A stretch of DNA of 64,000 nt, from positions 372,001 to 436,000 of the forward strand of contig NZ_CANMXB010000001.1 of the NCBI RefSeq assembly GCF_947501785.1, read 5' to 3'. A program made the translations under genes and the position numbers. The stretch is from an uncultured Litoreibacter sp. (GTDB taxonomy: Bacteria; Pseudomonadota; Alphaproteobacteria; Rhodobacterales; Rhodobacteraceae). Shown piece after piece: positions 51,467 to 59,723 of this stretch (position 1 is its first letter; each line of letters starts with the position of its first letter). A model generated the notes under the pieces. It did no database searches. It saw nothing but the letters and a program-made list of their open reading frames with translations, and was not told the DNA's origin.

Positions 51467-52950
51467 GGGCTCTTTTTCTTTGCCTCGTGCCCGGGGTCGC
51501 CTTGGCGGACCCTGCGTTTGAGCCCCGACCGTTGCCGATCGAACATGTGTATTCTGGCGGCTGGGAACATTTCGTTGGCGGCGGTGTTGCGGTTCTGGAT
51601 TGCAATGGTGACGGGTTCGACGACCTCTTCATGGCCGGGGGGGCGGCGCAGTCTTCATTGTTGATCAACACTACAAAGACGCAGGGTGCCGATATCACCT
51701 TTCGGCAGCATCCTGTGTCGCTGCGCTCCGGGGTGACCGGCGCGTACCCGTTGGACTTTGATAGTGACGGCACCCTGGATTTGATGGTGTTGCGTGTAGG
51801 CGAGAACATCATCTTGGAAAACGACGGCGCATGCGGCTTTTCCAGAGCCAATGAAAAATGGGGGTTGGATGGGGGCGACCGCTGGACCACGGCATTTTCT
51901 GCAACCTGGGAGGCTGGACAGGATTGGCCGACACTGGCGTTCGGCAATTACGTGGATCGTGATGATCCGGACGGCCCTTTCGAGGCCTGCGACAGCAACG
52001 CCTTGTTCCGCCACGACGGATCGACTTTCGTCAAGACCGTCTTGCAGCCCGGATTTTGCGCCCTTTCCATGCTCTTTTCGGATTGGAACAGAGATGGCAC
52101 CCAGGATTTGCGTGTCTCAAACGATCGCCATTACTATGTCAGTGGCGGGTCAGAGCAGATGTGGGCGATGCCCGGGCTGACGCTTATGAACGGCGACGGC
52201 TGGGAGCCGATTAGCATTTGGGGAATGGGCATTGCGTCGCGTGATTTCACAGGCGATGGGCGGCCGGAGGTGGTCCTGACATCGATGGGCGACCAACTGA
52301 TGCAGATTTCCGGTGAGTCCGGTTATTCTGCTGCACCGTTCAGCATCGGAACTTATGCCCAGCGTCCCTACATCGGCGACGAGGGGCGACCTTCGACCGG
52401 GTGGCACGCACAGTTCGCCGATGTGAACAACGATGCTCGGGCCGACCTGTTCATAGCGAAGGGCAACGTGGATCAAATGCCCGGCATGGCAACGAAGGAC
52501 CCCAACAATCTGCTGATCCAAGGAGAGGACGGGACATTTGTCGAGCGGGGCGACATCGCAGGTGTCGCCAGCGTGGTGAGGTCGCGCGGCGCGGCGCTGA
52601 GTGATCTCAACCGCGACGGTCTGCTGGACATCGTGGTGGTAAACCGAAGGGCACCGGCCGAGCTGTACCAAAACCTAACGCCTAATGCCGGAGGCTGGGT
52701 CGGGGTTGCCCTTCGTCAAAGGGGGTCCAACACACAAGCCGTTGGGGCCTGGGTTGAGATGTCTTCCGGCGGGGTGACCCAGACTCAGGAAGTGACCGTT
52801 GGCGGGGGCCACGCCGGAGGCCAATCCGGGATGCTTCACTTTGGGCTCGGAACGCAAACATCAGCCTCCCTTCGCGTTCTTTGGCCTGATGGGGAAACAT
52901 CAGATTGGATAGACGCGACATCCGGCCAGGTGATCAATTTCGACAGATAG
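51463..52950 (+). CDS. CRTAC1/ASPIC-UnbV family FG-GAP repeat protein
   Basis: The GTG start overlaps the xylR stop. The 495-residue protein has a short signal peptide (MRALFLCLVPGVALA) and at least six calcium-binding FG-GAP/VCBS blades with DxNxDG-type loops (DCNGDGFDDL, DFDSDGTLDL, DWNRDGTQDL, DFTGDGRPEV, DVNNDARADL, DLNRDGLLDI), spread over residues about 40-400. A C-terminal ASPIC/UnbV domain follows (VGVALRQRGSNTQAVGAWVEM to LRVLWPDGETSDW, about 405-490). It should fold as a periplasmic or extracellular beta-propeller. Function is unknown. It is convergent (9-base gap) with a di-heme peroxidase, a pairing that may be meaningful. Confidence 0.88.
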   Translation: MRALFLCLVPGVALADPAFEPRPLPIEHVYSGGWEHFVGGGVAVLDCNGDGFDDLFMAGGAAQSSLLINTTKTQGADITFRQHPVSLRSGVTGAYPLDFDSDGTLDLMVLRVGENIILENDGACGFSRANEKWGLDGGDRWTTAFSATWEAGQDWPTLAFGNYVDRDDPDGPFEACDSNALFRHDGSTFVKTVLQPGFCALSMLFSDWNRDGTQDLRVSNDRHYYVSGGSEQMWAMPGLTLMNGDGWEPISIWGMGIASRDFTGDGRPEVVLTSMGDQLMQISGESGYSAAPFSIGTYAQRPYIGDEGRPSTGWHAQFADVNNDARADLFIAKGNVDQMPGMATKDPNNLLIQGEDGTFVERGDIAGVASVVRSRGAALSDLNRDGLLDIVVVNRRAPAELYQNLTPNAGGWVGVALRQRGSNTQAVGAWVEMSSGGVTQTQEVTVGGGHAGGQSGMLHFGLGTQTSASLRVLWPDGETSDWIDATSGQVINFDR

Positions 52951-52959
52951 AGGCCGACC

Positions 52960-54273
52960 TTATCGGTCTACTTTCAATCCACTTGGAACCGATTGCGGGA
53001 TGCCCAGACGCCCCTCTAACGCAACGCGGTCTTCCAATGTGTGGAGGAAGGCCACCAGCTGCGCAACTTCCAGATCGTTCAGATGACTTGTGAAGATCGT
53101 TGCGGCGTCTCGAATGGCCGCGACTTCCGCTGGCCGGTCCATGACCCACCAATCATCTGTGTCCAGAGGCGGCAGAATGGCGGTGTCGCGCGCAAAATTG
53201 GCGAGTGCGAAATAGGGATCAACATGCGCCCGGATAAAGTCGCCAAGATCAGCATAGGCCCCCGTATGCCCATAGGGCGCGGTTTTGGTCACGTTTCTCA
53301 AGGATGGTGTACGAAACTTGTAGGCGTCACCGTCTTTGCCGGTTACCCGCATCCGGCCAATGTCGCGGCTATGGCTCTCAAAGCGCGCGGCTTTGCCGGG
53401 ACCGAACTGGGGAACGCCAGTCGCGTGAAATCCGTGATCCGTCTGGAACGTGCCGGAATGGCAGGTCGCGCATTCGGCGTCACCATAAAACAGTTCCATC
53501 CCGGCCGTCGCATCTGCCGGCAGCGTGCCGCCACGCAGGAACGCGTCAAACGGACTGTCGTCGGAACGCCACTCAAGCTCAATGAATGCTGCGATCGCGT
53601 TGGAAATATCGGTAAACGCAATTGGATGACCACCTTCAATATCGGGGTATACTGCCTTGAATTTATTTCGGTATTCCTCAATCGAGGACACCCGCTTCGA
53701 GATGATGTCCCATGCCCCGCCATCCCCAGTGATGCGTCCGGAACGTACAGCTTTGGAGACGTCATTTTCGCTGTAATGGCCGGCCATTTCGTCCGGACTG
53801 AGGACCGGAAACATGGTCTGGGCCGACAGCAGCGACGCGAAACCCTGCGTCATGTCCTCATCCATCGGCGTGCGAATGCCGCCAGGCTTCGTCGGATCCT
53901 CTTCGATCCTGCCGTCATGGAACATCACGGTGAATTCCCGTGCCCCAAGGTTGAAAAGGGCCTGGGCGTGGCGCGGGATGCGTTGTTCCGGCATGTTCTT
54001 CGGGTCGGACCGGCGTTCGGGCCCCAGACCAACCCCACCTTCGCCCAGCGACAGGGACACTCCGTCACCCGTGGCAAAATTCGGATGGTGGCATATCGCG
54101 CAAGAAATATTGCGGTTGCCCGATAGTATCGGATCATAAAAGAGCAATTGCCCCAATTCGGCTTCGGTGCGGTCTACTGGCCTATAGTCGGTGTCCAGGG
54201 CAGGCGACGGAAGGTCCGCCGCCGACAACGGAAACGCCACAAGAGAGGCGATTGCGAAGGCTTCAAATTTCAT
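52960..54273 (-). CDS. Di-heme cytochrome c peroxidase / MauG-family protein
   Basis: The ATG at 54273 has a GGAGAG ribosome site 8 bases upstream (a GTG directly before it is less likely), giving 437 residues. A signal peptide (to LSAA, about residue 19) leads to a periplasmic protein with two c-type heme sites, CAICH (about 58-62) and CATCH (about 268-272). The CcpA/MauG signature TPSLRNVTKTAPYGHTGAYADLGDFI occurs in the C-terminal domain. Family members reduce hydrogen peroxide or oxidise protein side chains. Whether it is a true peroxidase or a MauG-type modifying enzyme is unresolved. Convergent with the CRTAC1-type gene. Confidence 0.9.
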   Translation of the reverse strand: MKFEAFAIASLVAFPLSAADLPSPALDTDYRPVDRTEAELGQLLFYDPILSGNRNISCAICHHPNFATGDGVSLSLGEGGVGLGPERRSDPKNMPEQRIPRHAQALFNLGAREFTVMFHDGRIEEDPTKPGGIRTPMDEDMTQGFASLLSAQTMFPVLSPDEMAGHYSENDVSKAVRSGRITGDGGAWDIISKRVSSIEEYRNKFKAVYPDIEGGHPIAFTDISNAIAAFIELEWRSDDSPFDAFLRGGTLPADATAGMELFYGDAECATCHSGTFQTDHGFHATGVPQFGPGKAARFESHSRDIGRMRVTGKDGDAYKFRTPSLRNVTKTAPYGHTGAYADLGDFIRAHVDPYFALANFARDTAILPPLDTDDWWVMDRPAEVAAIRDAATIFTSHLNDLEVAQLVAFLHTLEDRVALEGRLGIPQSVPSGLKVDR

Positions 54274-54666
54274 CACACTGGCTCTCCGAATAACTCAAAA
54301 GGAAGCTTACCTAACGTCTTGAAAACGACAAGAGGAAAGCCGCGAAACTATCAGATTTCACTCAGAAAATAGGGCTGCGACCGATTGTGGATTCCTGTCC
54401 CGCATCTGGCACGAATTCTGCCAGCGTGGTGCGCGCGGCGGCGCGGGTTGGTTAAAACACTGTGGGGTTCGGTCTCTCAATTTTCAATTGCTCTTGACGG
54501 TAGCGGCGGCACCCCCCAATTCAAGGTAGGCGTCTGGCTCATCGGTGAGGGCGGTTTGCCCCCCTTGCAGCCGGATTCTTCCGCAACTAACGTCATCTTC
54601 ACAATTCGCGCGTATCACGCGCCATAACCGCACCCGGTGCAGACACATATACAGGCAGGCAGCGCT
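54274..54666. other. Gene-free region upstream of clpP
   Basis: These 393 bases separate the divergent peroxidase gene and clpP. No convincing coding frame or RNA gene was found. The first about 100 bases are AT-rich and should hold the peroxidase promoter. A heat-shock-like promoter for clpP lies at 54493-54521. Short Pro/Cys-poor open frames on both strands here look like chance. Confidence 0.6.
54493..54521 (+). promoter_or_regulatory. Candidate sigma-32 (RpoH) promoter of clpP
   Basis: CTTGACG (54493-54499), 13 bases, then CCCCCAAT (54513-54520) resembles the heat-shock consensus CTTGAA-N13-17-CCCCATNT. ClpP is a known heat-shock gene in alphaproteobacteria. The element is about 146 bases before the ATG. 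The -10 match is partial. Confidence 0.45.
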
Positions 54667-55293
54667 ATGACCGATCCAGTTGAAACCTACATGAACCTCG
54701 TCCCGATGGTGGTCGAACAGACAAGCCGCGGCGAACGCGCTTACGACATTTTCTCGCGCCTGTTGAAGGAGCGGATCATCTTTCTGAACGGGCCGATACA
54801 TGATGGCATGAGCCAGCTCATCGTTGCGCAATTGCTTCATCTGGAAGCAGAAAATCCGACCAAGGATATTTCAATGTACATCAACTCGCCTGGCGGTGTG
54901 GTGACGGCTGGACTGTCCATTTACGACACGATGCAATACATCCGGCCGAAAGTGTCCACGTTGATCGTGGGTCAGGCGGCGTCGGCCGGGTCGCTGCTGG
55001 CGGTCGCCGGCGAGGCCGGGATGCGTTTCTCATTGCCAAACGCGCGGATCATGGTGCACCAGCCGTCCGGCGGCTATCAGGGTCAGGCAACGGACATTCT
55101 GATCCACGCAGAAGAGACCAAAAAGCTGAAGCAGAAATTGAACGAAATCTATGCAAAGCACACGGGTCAAACGGTTAAGGCAATCGAGAAGGCGCTTGAG
55201 CGGGACAACTTCATGTCGCCAGAAGAAGCGCTCGAATGGGGCCACATTGACGAGATCGTGACCAATCGGACGAAAGAAGACGAGAAGTCGTAA
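54667..55293 (+). CDS. clpP: ATP-dependent Clp protease proteolytic subunit
   Basis: The ATG at 54667 gives 208 residues. The serine-protease triad is present: Ser 106 (GQAASAGSL), His 131 (IMVHQPSGG) and Asp 180 ([11 protein letters not shown]). ClpP forms a two-ring, 14-subunit chamber that degrades unfolded proteins delivered by ClpX or ClpA. There is no long propeptide. A strong terminator follows the gene, so clpX, 180 bases downstream, probably has its own promoter as well. Confidence 0.97.
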   Translation: MTDPVETYMNLVPMVVEQTSRGERAYDIFSRLLKERIIFLNGPIHDGMSQLIVAQLLHLEAENPTKDISMYINSPGGVVTAGLSIYDTMQYIRPKVSTLIVGQAASAGSLLAVAGEAGMRFSLPNARIMVHQPSGGYQGQATDILIHAEETKKLKQKLNEIYAKHTGQTVKAIEKALERDNFMSPEEALEWGHIDEIVTNRTKEDEKS

Positions 55294-55320
55294 AATTTGA
55301 GCGCTGGGCGTTCATTGTTT

Positions 55321-55369
55321 CTTGCGGGCGTTGCGGTAAAGACTCTGGGCCGCCCGCAAGGTTGTTTTT
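55321..55369 (+). terminator. Rho-independent terminator after clpP
   Basis: CTTGCGGGCG (55321-55330) pairs perfectly with CGCCCGCAAG (55351-55360). The loop is 20 bases and the stem is followed by GTTGTTTTT. It separates clpP from clpX. Confidence 0.75.
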
Positions 55370-55473
55370 CGGATTGTACCTCCCTAGCGGCTGGCCTAAC
55401 CTGAATCTCAACGACGAAGCGGGCGCATGAATTTGCGTGCAAATACTGGCGATACCCCAGATGAGGTGGTGTG

Positions 55474-56739
55474 ATGGCGAATAATTCCGGTGATAGCAAA
55501 AACACCCTCTACTGCTCATTCTGCGGTAAGTCGCAGCACGAGGTGCGCAAGCTGATCGCGGGCCCGACCGTTTTCATTTGTGATGAATGCGTCGAGCTCT
55601 GCATGGATATCATTCGCGAGGAAACGAAGACCGCTGGTCTGAAGTCCTCGGACGGGGTTCCGACACCGCAGGAAATTTGTGATGTGTTGGATGACTATGT
55701 GATCGGGCAGGGGCACGCGAAGCGGGTTCTGTCTGTCGCCGTTCACAACCATTACAAACGGCTGAACCATGCGGCGAAGTCCGGCGATATCGAACTCGCC
55801 AAATCAAACATCATGCTGATCGGTCCGACGGGCTGCGGTAAGACATTGTTGGCACAAACTCTCGCACGGATTTTGGATGTTCCGTTTACCATGGCAGATG
55901 CCACGACGCTGACCGAAGCCGGTTACGTGGGCGAAGACGTTGAAAACATTATTCTGAAGCTATTGCAGGCTTCCGAGTACAATGTGGAACGCGCGCAGCG
56001 TGGCATCGTCTATATTGATGAGGTCGACAAGATCACACGCAAGTCCGACAACCCGTCCATAACCCGCGATGTGTCGGGCGAAGGCGTGCAGCAGGCGTTG
56101 CTGAAAATTATGGAAGGCACCGTGGCCTCCGTGCCGCCGCAAGGCGGACGCAAGCATCCGCAGCAAGAATTCCTGCAGGTCGACACCACAAACATCTTGT
56201 TTATCTGCGGTGGGGCCTTTGCCGGTCTTGAAAAGATTATCGCACAGCGGGGCAAGGGCTCTGCCATGGGCTTTGGTGCCGACGTGCGTGACGAAGACAA
56301 CAAAGGCGTCGGTGAGTTCTTCCAGGATCTGGAACCTGAAGACCTGCTGAAATTTGGTCTGATCCCCGAATTTGTGGGCCGTCTGCCGGTTATCGCGACA
56401 CTTGAAGACCTCGATGAAGAAGCGCTTGTCACGATCTTGACGCAGCCGAAGAACGCGTTGGTCAAACAGTATCAACGCCTGTTTGAACTTGAAGACGCCA
56501 AGCTTAACTTCACCGAAGACGCCCTGTCGGCTATCTCGAAGCGGGCGATCGAGCGCAAGACCGGTGCACGCGGGCTGCGGTCGATCTTGGAAGACATCCT
56601 GCTGGACACGATGTTCGACCTGCCGGGGCTGGATGGTGTCGACGAGGTTGTGGTCAATGAAGAGGCCGTTGGCCGCGAGGCCAAGCCATTGGTCATCTAC
56701 GGCGAGCAGAAGAAAGAGGCGGAAGCCGAAGCCAGCTAA
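55474..56739 (+). CDS. clpX: Clp protease ATP-binding subunit ClpX
   Basis: The ATG at 55474 follows a GAGGTGG ribosome site and gives 421 residues. An N-terminal zinc-binding domain uses Cys 14, 17, 36 and 39. The AAA+ core has Walker A GPTGCGKT (117-124), Walker [11 protein letters not shown], the pore-loop region GYVGEDVEN and sensor-2 GARGLRSI. ClpX recognises tagged substrates, unfolds them and feeds them to ClpP. It is in the normal clpP-clpX order and ends with a terminator 26 bases downstream that intrudes into the next open frame. Confidence 0.97.
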   Translation: MANNSGDSKNTLYCSFCGKSQHEVRKLIAGPTVFICDECVELCMDIIREETKTAGLKSSDGVPTPQEICDVLDDYVIGQGHAKRVLSVAVHNHYKRLNHAAKSGDIELAKSNIMLIGPTGCGKTLLAQTLARILDVPFTMADATTLTEAGYVGEDVENIILKLLQASEYNVERAQRGIVYIDEVDKITRKSDNPSITRDVSGEGVQQALLKIMEGTVASVPPQGGRKHPQQEFLQVDTTNILFICGGAFAGLEKIIAQRGKGSAMGFGADVRDEDNKGVGEFFQDLEPEDLLKFGLIPEFVGRLPVIATLEDLDEEALVTILTQPKNALVKQYQRLFELEDAKLNFTEDALSAISKRAIERKTGARGLRSILEDILLDTMFDLPGLDGVDEVVVNEEAVGREAKPLVIYGEQKKEAEAEAS

Positions 56740-56749
56740 GGCGGGCAAA

Positions 56750-57283
56750 ATGCTTAAGGATTTGAAAAGGTCGGCCCTTCGGGTCGGCCTTTTTGTATTG
56801 ATGGTGGCCGCCCTGCCGTTCGTTCTTCTCTTCGCTTGGCACATTAACAACGTCTTGTTCGCGAACCCTCGTTATGCCGCAGAAGTCTTTGAGCAGTTCC
56901 TTGACGAGTTTGCTGTTCTCGAAAGCCGACGCTGGCACCCGATAGGTGGACAATTTCGATGGGATTGCACCTTCGCAATCGTGGGCCTGCCTGAGACGGT
57001 CCCGGATAGCCCGCCACAACGCAAACGAGCGGACACCTGGACGAGTTGGCAACTAGAGTGGGGTGGAAACGATTGGCGCCCGACACCTGCCGCACCACTT
57101 CCTACAAATACCCGCGATGCCATTGGATCATGCGCGCATAACTGGGCTCCGCTTGTCGCTGATCGCATCGGAAAGGCGCTTGCGCAGCCGGGGTCTTTTG
57201 TCATCATCGGGCCGAGTGGCGAATCCGTCCATTTGTATTCAAAACCCTACAAAATCGCGGCGCGGGTCCGATTTGGCGATTGA
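56750..57283 (+). CDS. Hypothetical membrane-anchored protein
   Basis: The 177-residue frame from the ATG at 56750 starts with a basic segment and one transmembrane helix (MLKDLKRSALRVGLFVLMVAALPFVLLFAWHINN), followed by a soluble domain with no motif I recognise (RRWHPIGGQFRWDCTFAIVGLPE, SWQLEWGGNDWRP, SFVIIGPSGESVHLYSKPY). Its codons 6-15 are written by the clpX terminator hairpin, so transcripts must start downstream or read through. An alternative start is the ATG at 56801 (160 residues). It lies just before the RidA-like gene (12-base gap) and may be co-transcribed with it. Confidence 0.65.
   Translation: MLKDLKRSALRVGLFVLMVAALPFVLLFAWHINNVLFANPRYAAEVFEQFLDEFAVLESRRWHPIGGQFRWDCTFAIVGLPETVPDSPPQRKRADTWTSWQLEWGGNDWRPTPAAPLPTNTRDAIGSCAHNWAPLVADRIGKALAQPGSFVIIGPSGESVHLYSKPYKIAARVRFGD
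56765..56794 (+). terminator. Rho-independent terminator of clpX, inside the next reading frame
   Basis: AAAAGGTCGGCC (56765-56776) pairs with GGTCGGCCTTTT (56782-56793) through two G-U pairs around a CTTCG loop, ending in a run of five T. It is a textbook terminator 26 bases after the clpX stop, but overlaps the start of the 177-residue frame. Confidence 0.85.
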
Positions 57284-57294
57284 GGAGAGACCAC

Positions 57295-57678
57295 ATGACC
57301 ATCAAACGCATCCATTCTGGTGGCGCTTTTGAACCCAAAGTCGGCTATTGCCGGGCAGTGGTTGCGGGCGACTGGGTCCATGTTGCCGGGACAGTTGCCG
57401 CGCCGGGACCGGATGGCGAACCGCCAATGGGAGCCGCGGCACAATGTGACAGCGCGCTCAACATCATCTCCAGTGCATTGGAGGAGGCAGGCGCGGACTT
57501 CTCAAAAGTTGTCCGCGTGAGTTACATGTTGCCGGCCGCCGAAGAGTTTGAACAATGCTGGCCCGCACTTCGCGCTGCCTTCGGTGACAACCCGCCAGCC
57601 GCCACAATGCTTGAATGCGGGCTGATTGACCCCAAATACCGCATCGAAATTGAGGTAACGGCCTATATCGGCGGCTGA
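57295..57678 (+). CDS. RidA-family (YjgF/YER057c) protein lacking the catalytic Arg
   Basis: The ATG at 57295 has a GAGGAGA ribosome site and gives 127 residues covering the whole chorismate-mutase-like RidA fold ([52 protein letters not shown]). In active enamine/imine deaminases the segment near residue 105 reads PAR(S/A), the Arg binding the substrate carboxylate. Here it aligns as PAATMLECG, with Ala instead of Arg. The protein is therefore probably not a RidA-type deaminase but one of the non-deaminating subfamilies of unknown role. Confidence 0.85.
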   Translation: MTIKRIHSGGAFEPKVGYCRAVVAGDWVHVAGTVAAPGPDGEPPMGAAAQCDSALNIISSALEEAGADFSKVVRVSYMLPAAEEFEQCWPALRAAFGDNPPAATMLECGLIDPKYRIEIEVTAYIGG

Positions 57679-57761
57679 TCTCCGCAGCTTTCGTACGGCT
57701 TGCCACTGGACCTTGTCGCGCCCATGGGCCATATCTAACCCAACGCATTCGGAGGCACCTC

Positions 57762-58148
57762 ATGGGCATTCTTAACTCTATCCTGCGCGCTGCGACCTGG
57801 TGGGATGGGCAGACGCTGAACACGCAATTCTTCACATGGCGCAATGGCGTGAAAGTGGGGGAGGATGCCGAAGGCAATATCTTTTACCAGTCCAAGGACG
57901 CCAAGCGGCGTTGGGTTATCTACAACGGCGAGGCCGAGGCGTCGCGCGTGAGCCCTGATTGGCACGGCTGGTTGCATCACACATACAAGGACGCGCCAAC
58001 CGACGCGCCGCTGGCCCACAAGTCCTGGGAAAAGCCGCATCACGAGAACCTGACCGGCACGGCCATGGCCTATGCGCCATCTGGGTCTATCCGCAAATCG
58101 GGTGGCAATGAGAAGCGCGACTATGAGGCGTGGTCGCCGGAAGGTTAG
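57762..58148 (+). CDS. NADH:ubiquinone oxidoreductase NDUFA12-family subunit
   Basis: This 128-residue protein matches the complex I accessory subunit family NDUFA12/B17.2. Residues about 24-60 contain [34 protein letters not shown], with RRWV.Y.G as the family hallmark; then W(H)GWLH and the C-terminal Pro-rich segment. It sits at the Q-module/N-module interface of alphaproteobacterial complex I. In this group it is usually encoded away from nuo and next to mlaD and DUF2155 genes, exactly as here. Confidence 0.92.
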   Translation: MGILNSILRAATWWDGQTLNTQFFTWRNGVKVGEDAEGNIFYQSKDAKRRWVIYNGEAEASRVSPDWHGWLHHTYKDAPTDAPLAHKSWEKPHHENLTGTAMAYAPSGSIRKSGGNEKRDYEAWSPEG

Positions 58149-58171
58149 GGCAGGCTGCGGGGCTGGGCACA

Positions 58172-58621
58172 ATGGCACAGAACACTACAGAGGTACTTGT
58201 CGGCACCGGCGTTCTTGCGGTCGCTGCAGGCTTTTTGATTTACGCAGCGGGACTAACCGGTTTTGCGGCAACCACACCGGACAGCTACAATCTGAATGCC
58301 AGCTTCCGCTCGGCCGAAGGGGTCGGGGTCGGCACCGAGGTGCGTATGGCCGGGGTCAAGGTGGGCACTGTTACCGGGCTGGACCTCAACGCTGAAACGT
58401 TTCGTGCCGACACGACCTTCACCATGAATCAAGGCATTGAGATCCCTGATGACAGCGCGATCTCAATCTCCTCCGAAGGGCTTCTGGGCGGCAACTTTGT
58501 CGAGATTATTCCGGGCGGATCGCCATTCAACATCGACCCCGATGGTGAGATAGAAGACACCCAAAGCTCCGTTAGCTTGGTGACCTTGTTGCTGAAATTC
58601 GTGTCGGGCAGCGACGAGTGA
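58172..58621 (+). CDS. mlaD: Outer-membrane lipid asymmetry protein MlaD
   Basis: The ATG at 58172 yields 149 residues: an N-terminal transmembrane helix (about 8-30) and one MCE domain (about 38-118: SYNLNASFRSAEGVGVGTEVRMAGVKVGTVTGLDL, ISISSEGLLGGNFVEIIPGG). MlaD forms a hexameric ring in the inner membrane that moves phospholipids between membranes. Other mla genes are not adjacent. The stop overlaps the GTG start of the DUF2155 gene (GTGA). Confidence 0.92.
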   Translation: MAQNTTEVLVGTGVLAVAAGFLIYAAGLTGFAATTPDSYNLNASFRSAEGVGVGTEVRMAGVKVGTVTGLDLNAETFRADTTFTMNQGIEIPDDSAISISSEGLLGGNFVEIIPGGSPFNIDPDGEIEDTQSSVSLVTLLLKFVSGSDE

Positions 58622-59121
58622 GGCTTTCGGCTTTGATCCTTCTGGCGGTGATGGCATCGCCGCTTTCTGCGCAGACCACGATCGAGGGGGACAACACCAC
58701 GATCCAGCTGGGCAACACCGAAGATATTACCACGCAGACACGGGCGCAGGTCTCCAGTGCGCCCGCCGCGCAGCTGCGGGGGCTGGATAAACTGTCAGGG
58801 GCGAGTGTCGATCTACAATCAACCAACCTCAAACCTGTGGAATTCGGCGCGCTTGAAATTACGATGCATGATTGCCGGTACCCCAAGGACAACCCATCCG
58901 GGGATGCCTATGTGCGTTTGACAATTTTGGACCGGGGTCTCGAAAAGCCAGTGTTTGATGGGTGGATGGTCGCGTCCAGTCCGGCGCTCAGCGCACTGGA
59001 CCACCCGCGTTATGATGTTTGGGTTATTCGCTGCAAACTTGACGACCGGACACCGTCTGTGGTTGCCGGAGAAAGCTCGCCTCGCCCGATAATGCGGCCT
59101 GAAGGGCTTGGTGGTAACTAG
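58618..59121 (+). CDS. DUF2155-domain periplasmic protein
   Basis: Starting from GTG at 58618, this 167-residue protein has a signal peptide (MRLSALILLAVMASPLSA) and a DUF2155 domain (about 53-145: LRGLDKLSGASVDLQ, GALEITMHDCRYPKDNPSGDAYVRLTILD, FDGWMVASSPALSALDHPRYDVWVIRC). Two Cys residues (in HDCRYP and VIRCK) could form a disulfide. Function is unknown in the family. It overlaps mlaD by 4 bases upstream. Its last 98 bases overlap the 3' end of aat on the other strand. Confidence 0.9.
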   Translation: MRLSALILLAVMASPLSAQTTIEGDNTTIQLGNTEDITTQTRAQVSSAPAAQLRGLDKLSGASVDLQSTNLKPVEFGALEITMHDCRYPKDNPSGDAYVRLTILDRGLEKPVFDGWMVASSPALSALDHPRYDVWVIRCKLDDRTPSVVAGESSPRPIMRPEGLGGN

Positions 59122-59650
59122 CGCGGCTTATCTCGATGCCGCCGAGGCTCGCCAGATGGTCCGTCAGGAATTGGGTGTCAAACAGCTGATAGCCCCCGAA
59201 TTTCAATCGGCTGACCAAATAGGCAAGTGCGATTTTGGACGCGTCGCGGTGGTGCGAAAACATGCTTTCCCCGAAATAGGCCGCCCGTAGCGTCACGCCA
59301 TAAACGCCGCCCACTAATGCGTCACCGTCCCAGACTTCCACCGAATGTGCATGGCCCGCGTCGAAAAGGTCCATGTAGATTGCGACGATCTCATCGTTGA
59401 TCCATGTCTCGTCGCGGTCCGCGCACCCCTCAATGACGCCAGCAAAATTTGTGTCGATGCGGATATCATATGGTTCGCGCAAAATGGTTTTTCGCAAGGA
59501 TCGTGACATGCGGAATGCGTCCAGCGGGATGATGCCGCGTCGCTCGGGATCGACCCAGAACACACCCTCATCATCACGCGCCTCCGACATTGGAAAGATG
59601 CCGCGCGCGTAAGCGTTGAGGATCAAGTTTGGGCTCAGGTCTTTGGGCAT
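59024..59650 (-). CDS. aat: Leucyl/phenylalanyl-tRNA--protein transferase
   Basis: This 208-residue enzyme adds Leu or Phe to proteins with N-terminal Arg/Lys, marking them for ClpAP degradation by the N-end rule. Family segments are present: LILNAYARGIFPMSEARDDEGVFWVDPERRGIIPLD, CADRDETWINDEIVAIYMDLFDAGHAHSVEVWDGDALVGGVYGV, FGESMFSHHRDASKIALAYL and GGYQLFDTQFLTDHLASLGG. The final about 33 residues overlap the DUF2155 gene tail-to-tail. It is downstream of accC with a terminator between, so it is likely transcribed separately. Confidence 0.94.
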   Translation of the reverse strand: MPKDLSPNLILNAYARGIFPMSEARDDEGVFWVDPERRGIIPLDAFRMSRSLRKTILREPYDIRIDTNFAGVIEGCADRDETWINDEIVAIYMDLFDAGHAHSVEVWDGDALVGGVYGVTLRAAYFGESMFSHHRDASKIALAYLVSRLKFGGYQLFDTQFLTDHLASLGGIEISRASYHQALQAALSGEASFLRQPQTVSGRQVCSE

Positions 59651-59665
59651 GTTGTCCAGAAACTA

Positions 59666-59699
59666 GAAAAGGCTTTGCCACAATCTAGTGGCAAAGCCT
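59666..59699 (-). terminator. Rho-independent terminator of accB-accC
   Basis: AGGCTTTGCCA (59670-59680) is perfectly complementary to TGGCAAAGCCT (59689-59699), with an 8-base loop. Read on the minus strand it is followed by TTTTC. It lies 25 bases beyond the accC stop and just upstream of aat. Confidence 0.85.
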
Positions 59700-59723
59700 C
59701 CAATCATAAAGTGCCGGGCTGGG

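Noticed and set aside
54277-54840. Small open frames on both strands upstream of clpP.
   Set aside because: Composition is random, no ribosome sites, and one extends into clpP antisense; treated as non-coding.
55294-55473. Possible riboswitch or small gene between clpP and clpX.
   Set aside because: The gap is explained by a terminator (55321-55369) and presumably the clpX promoter; no conserved riboswitch pattern recognised.
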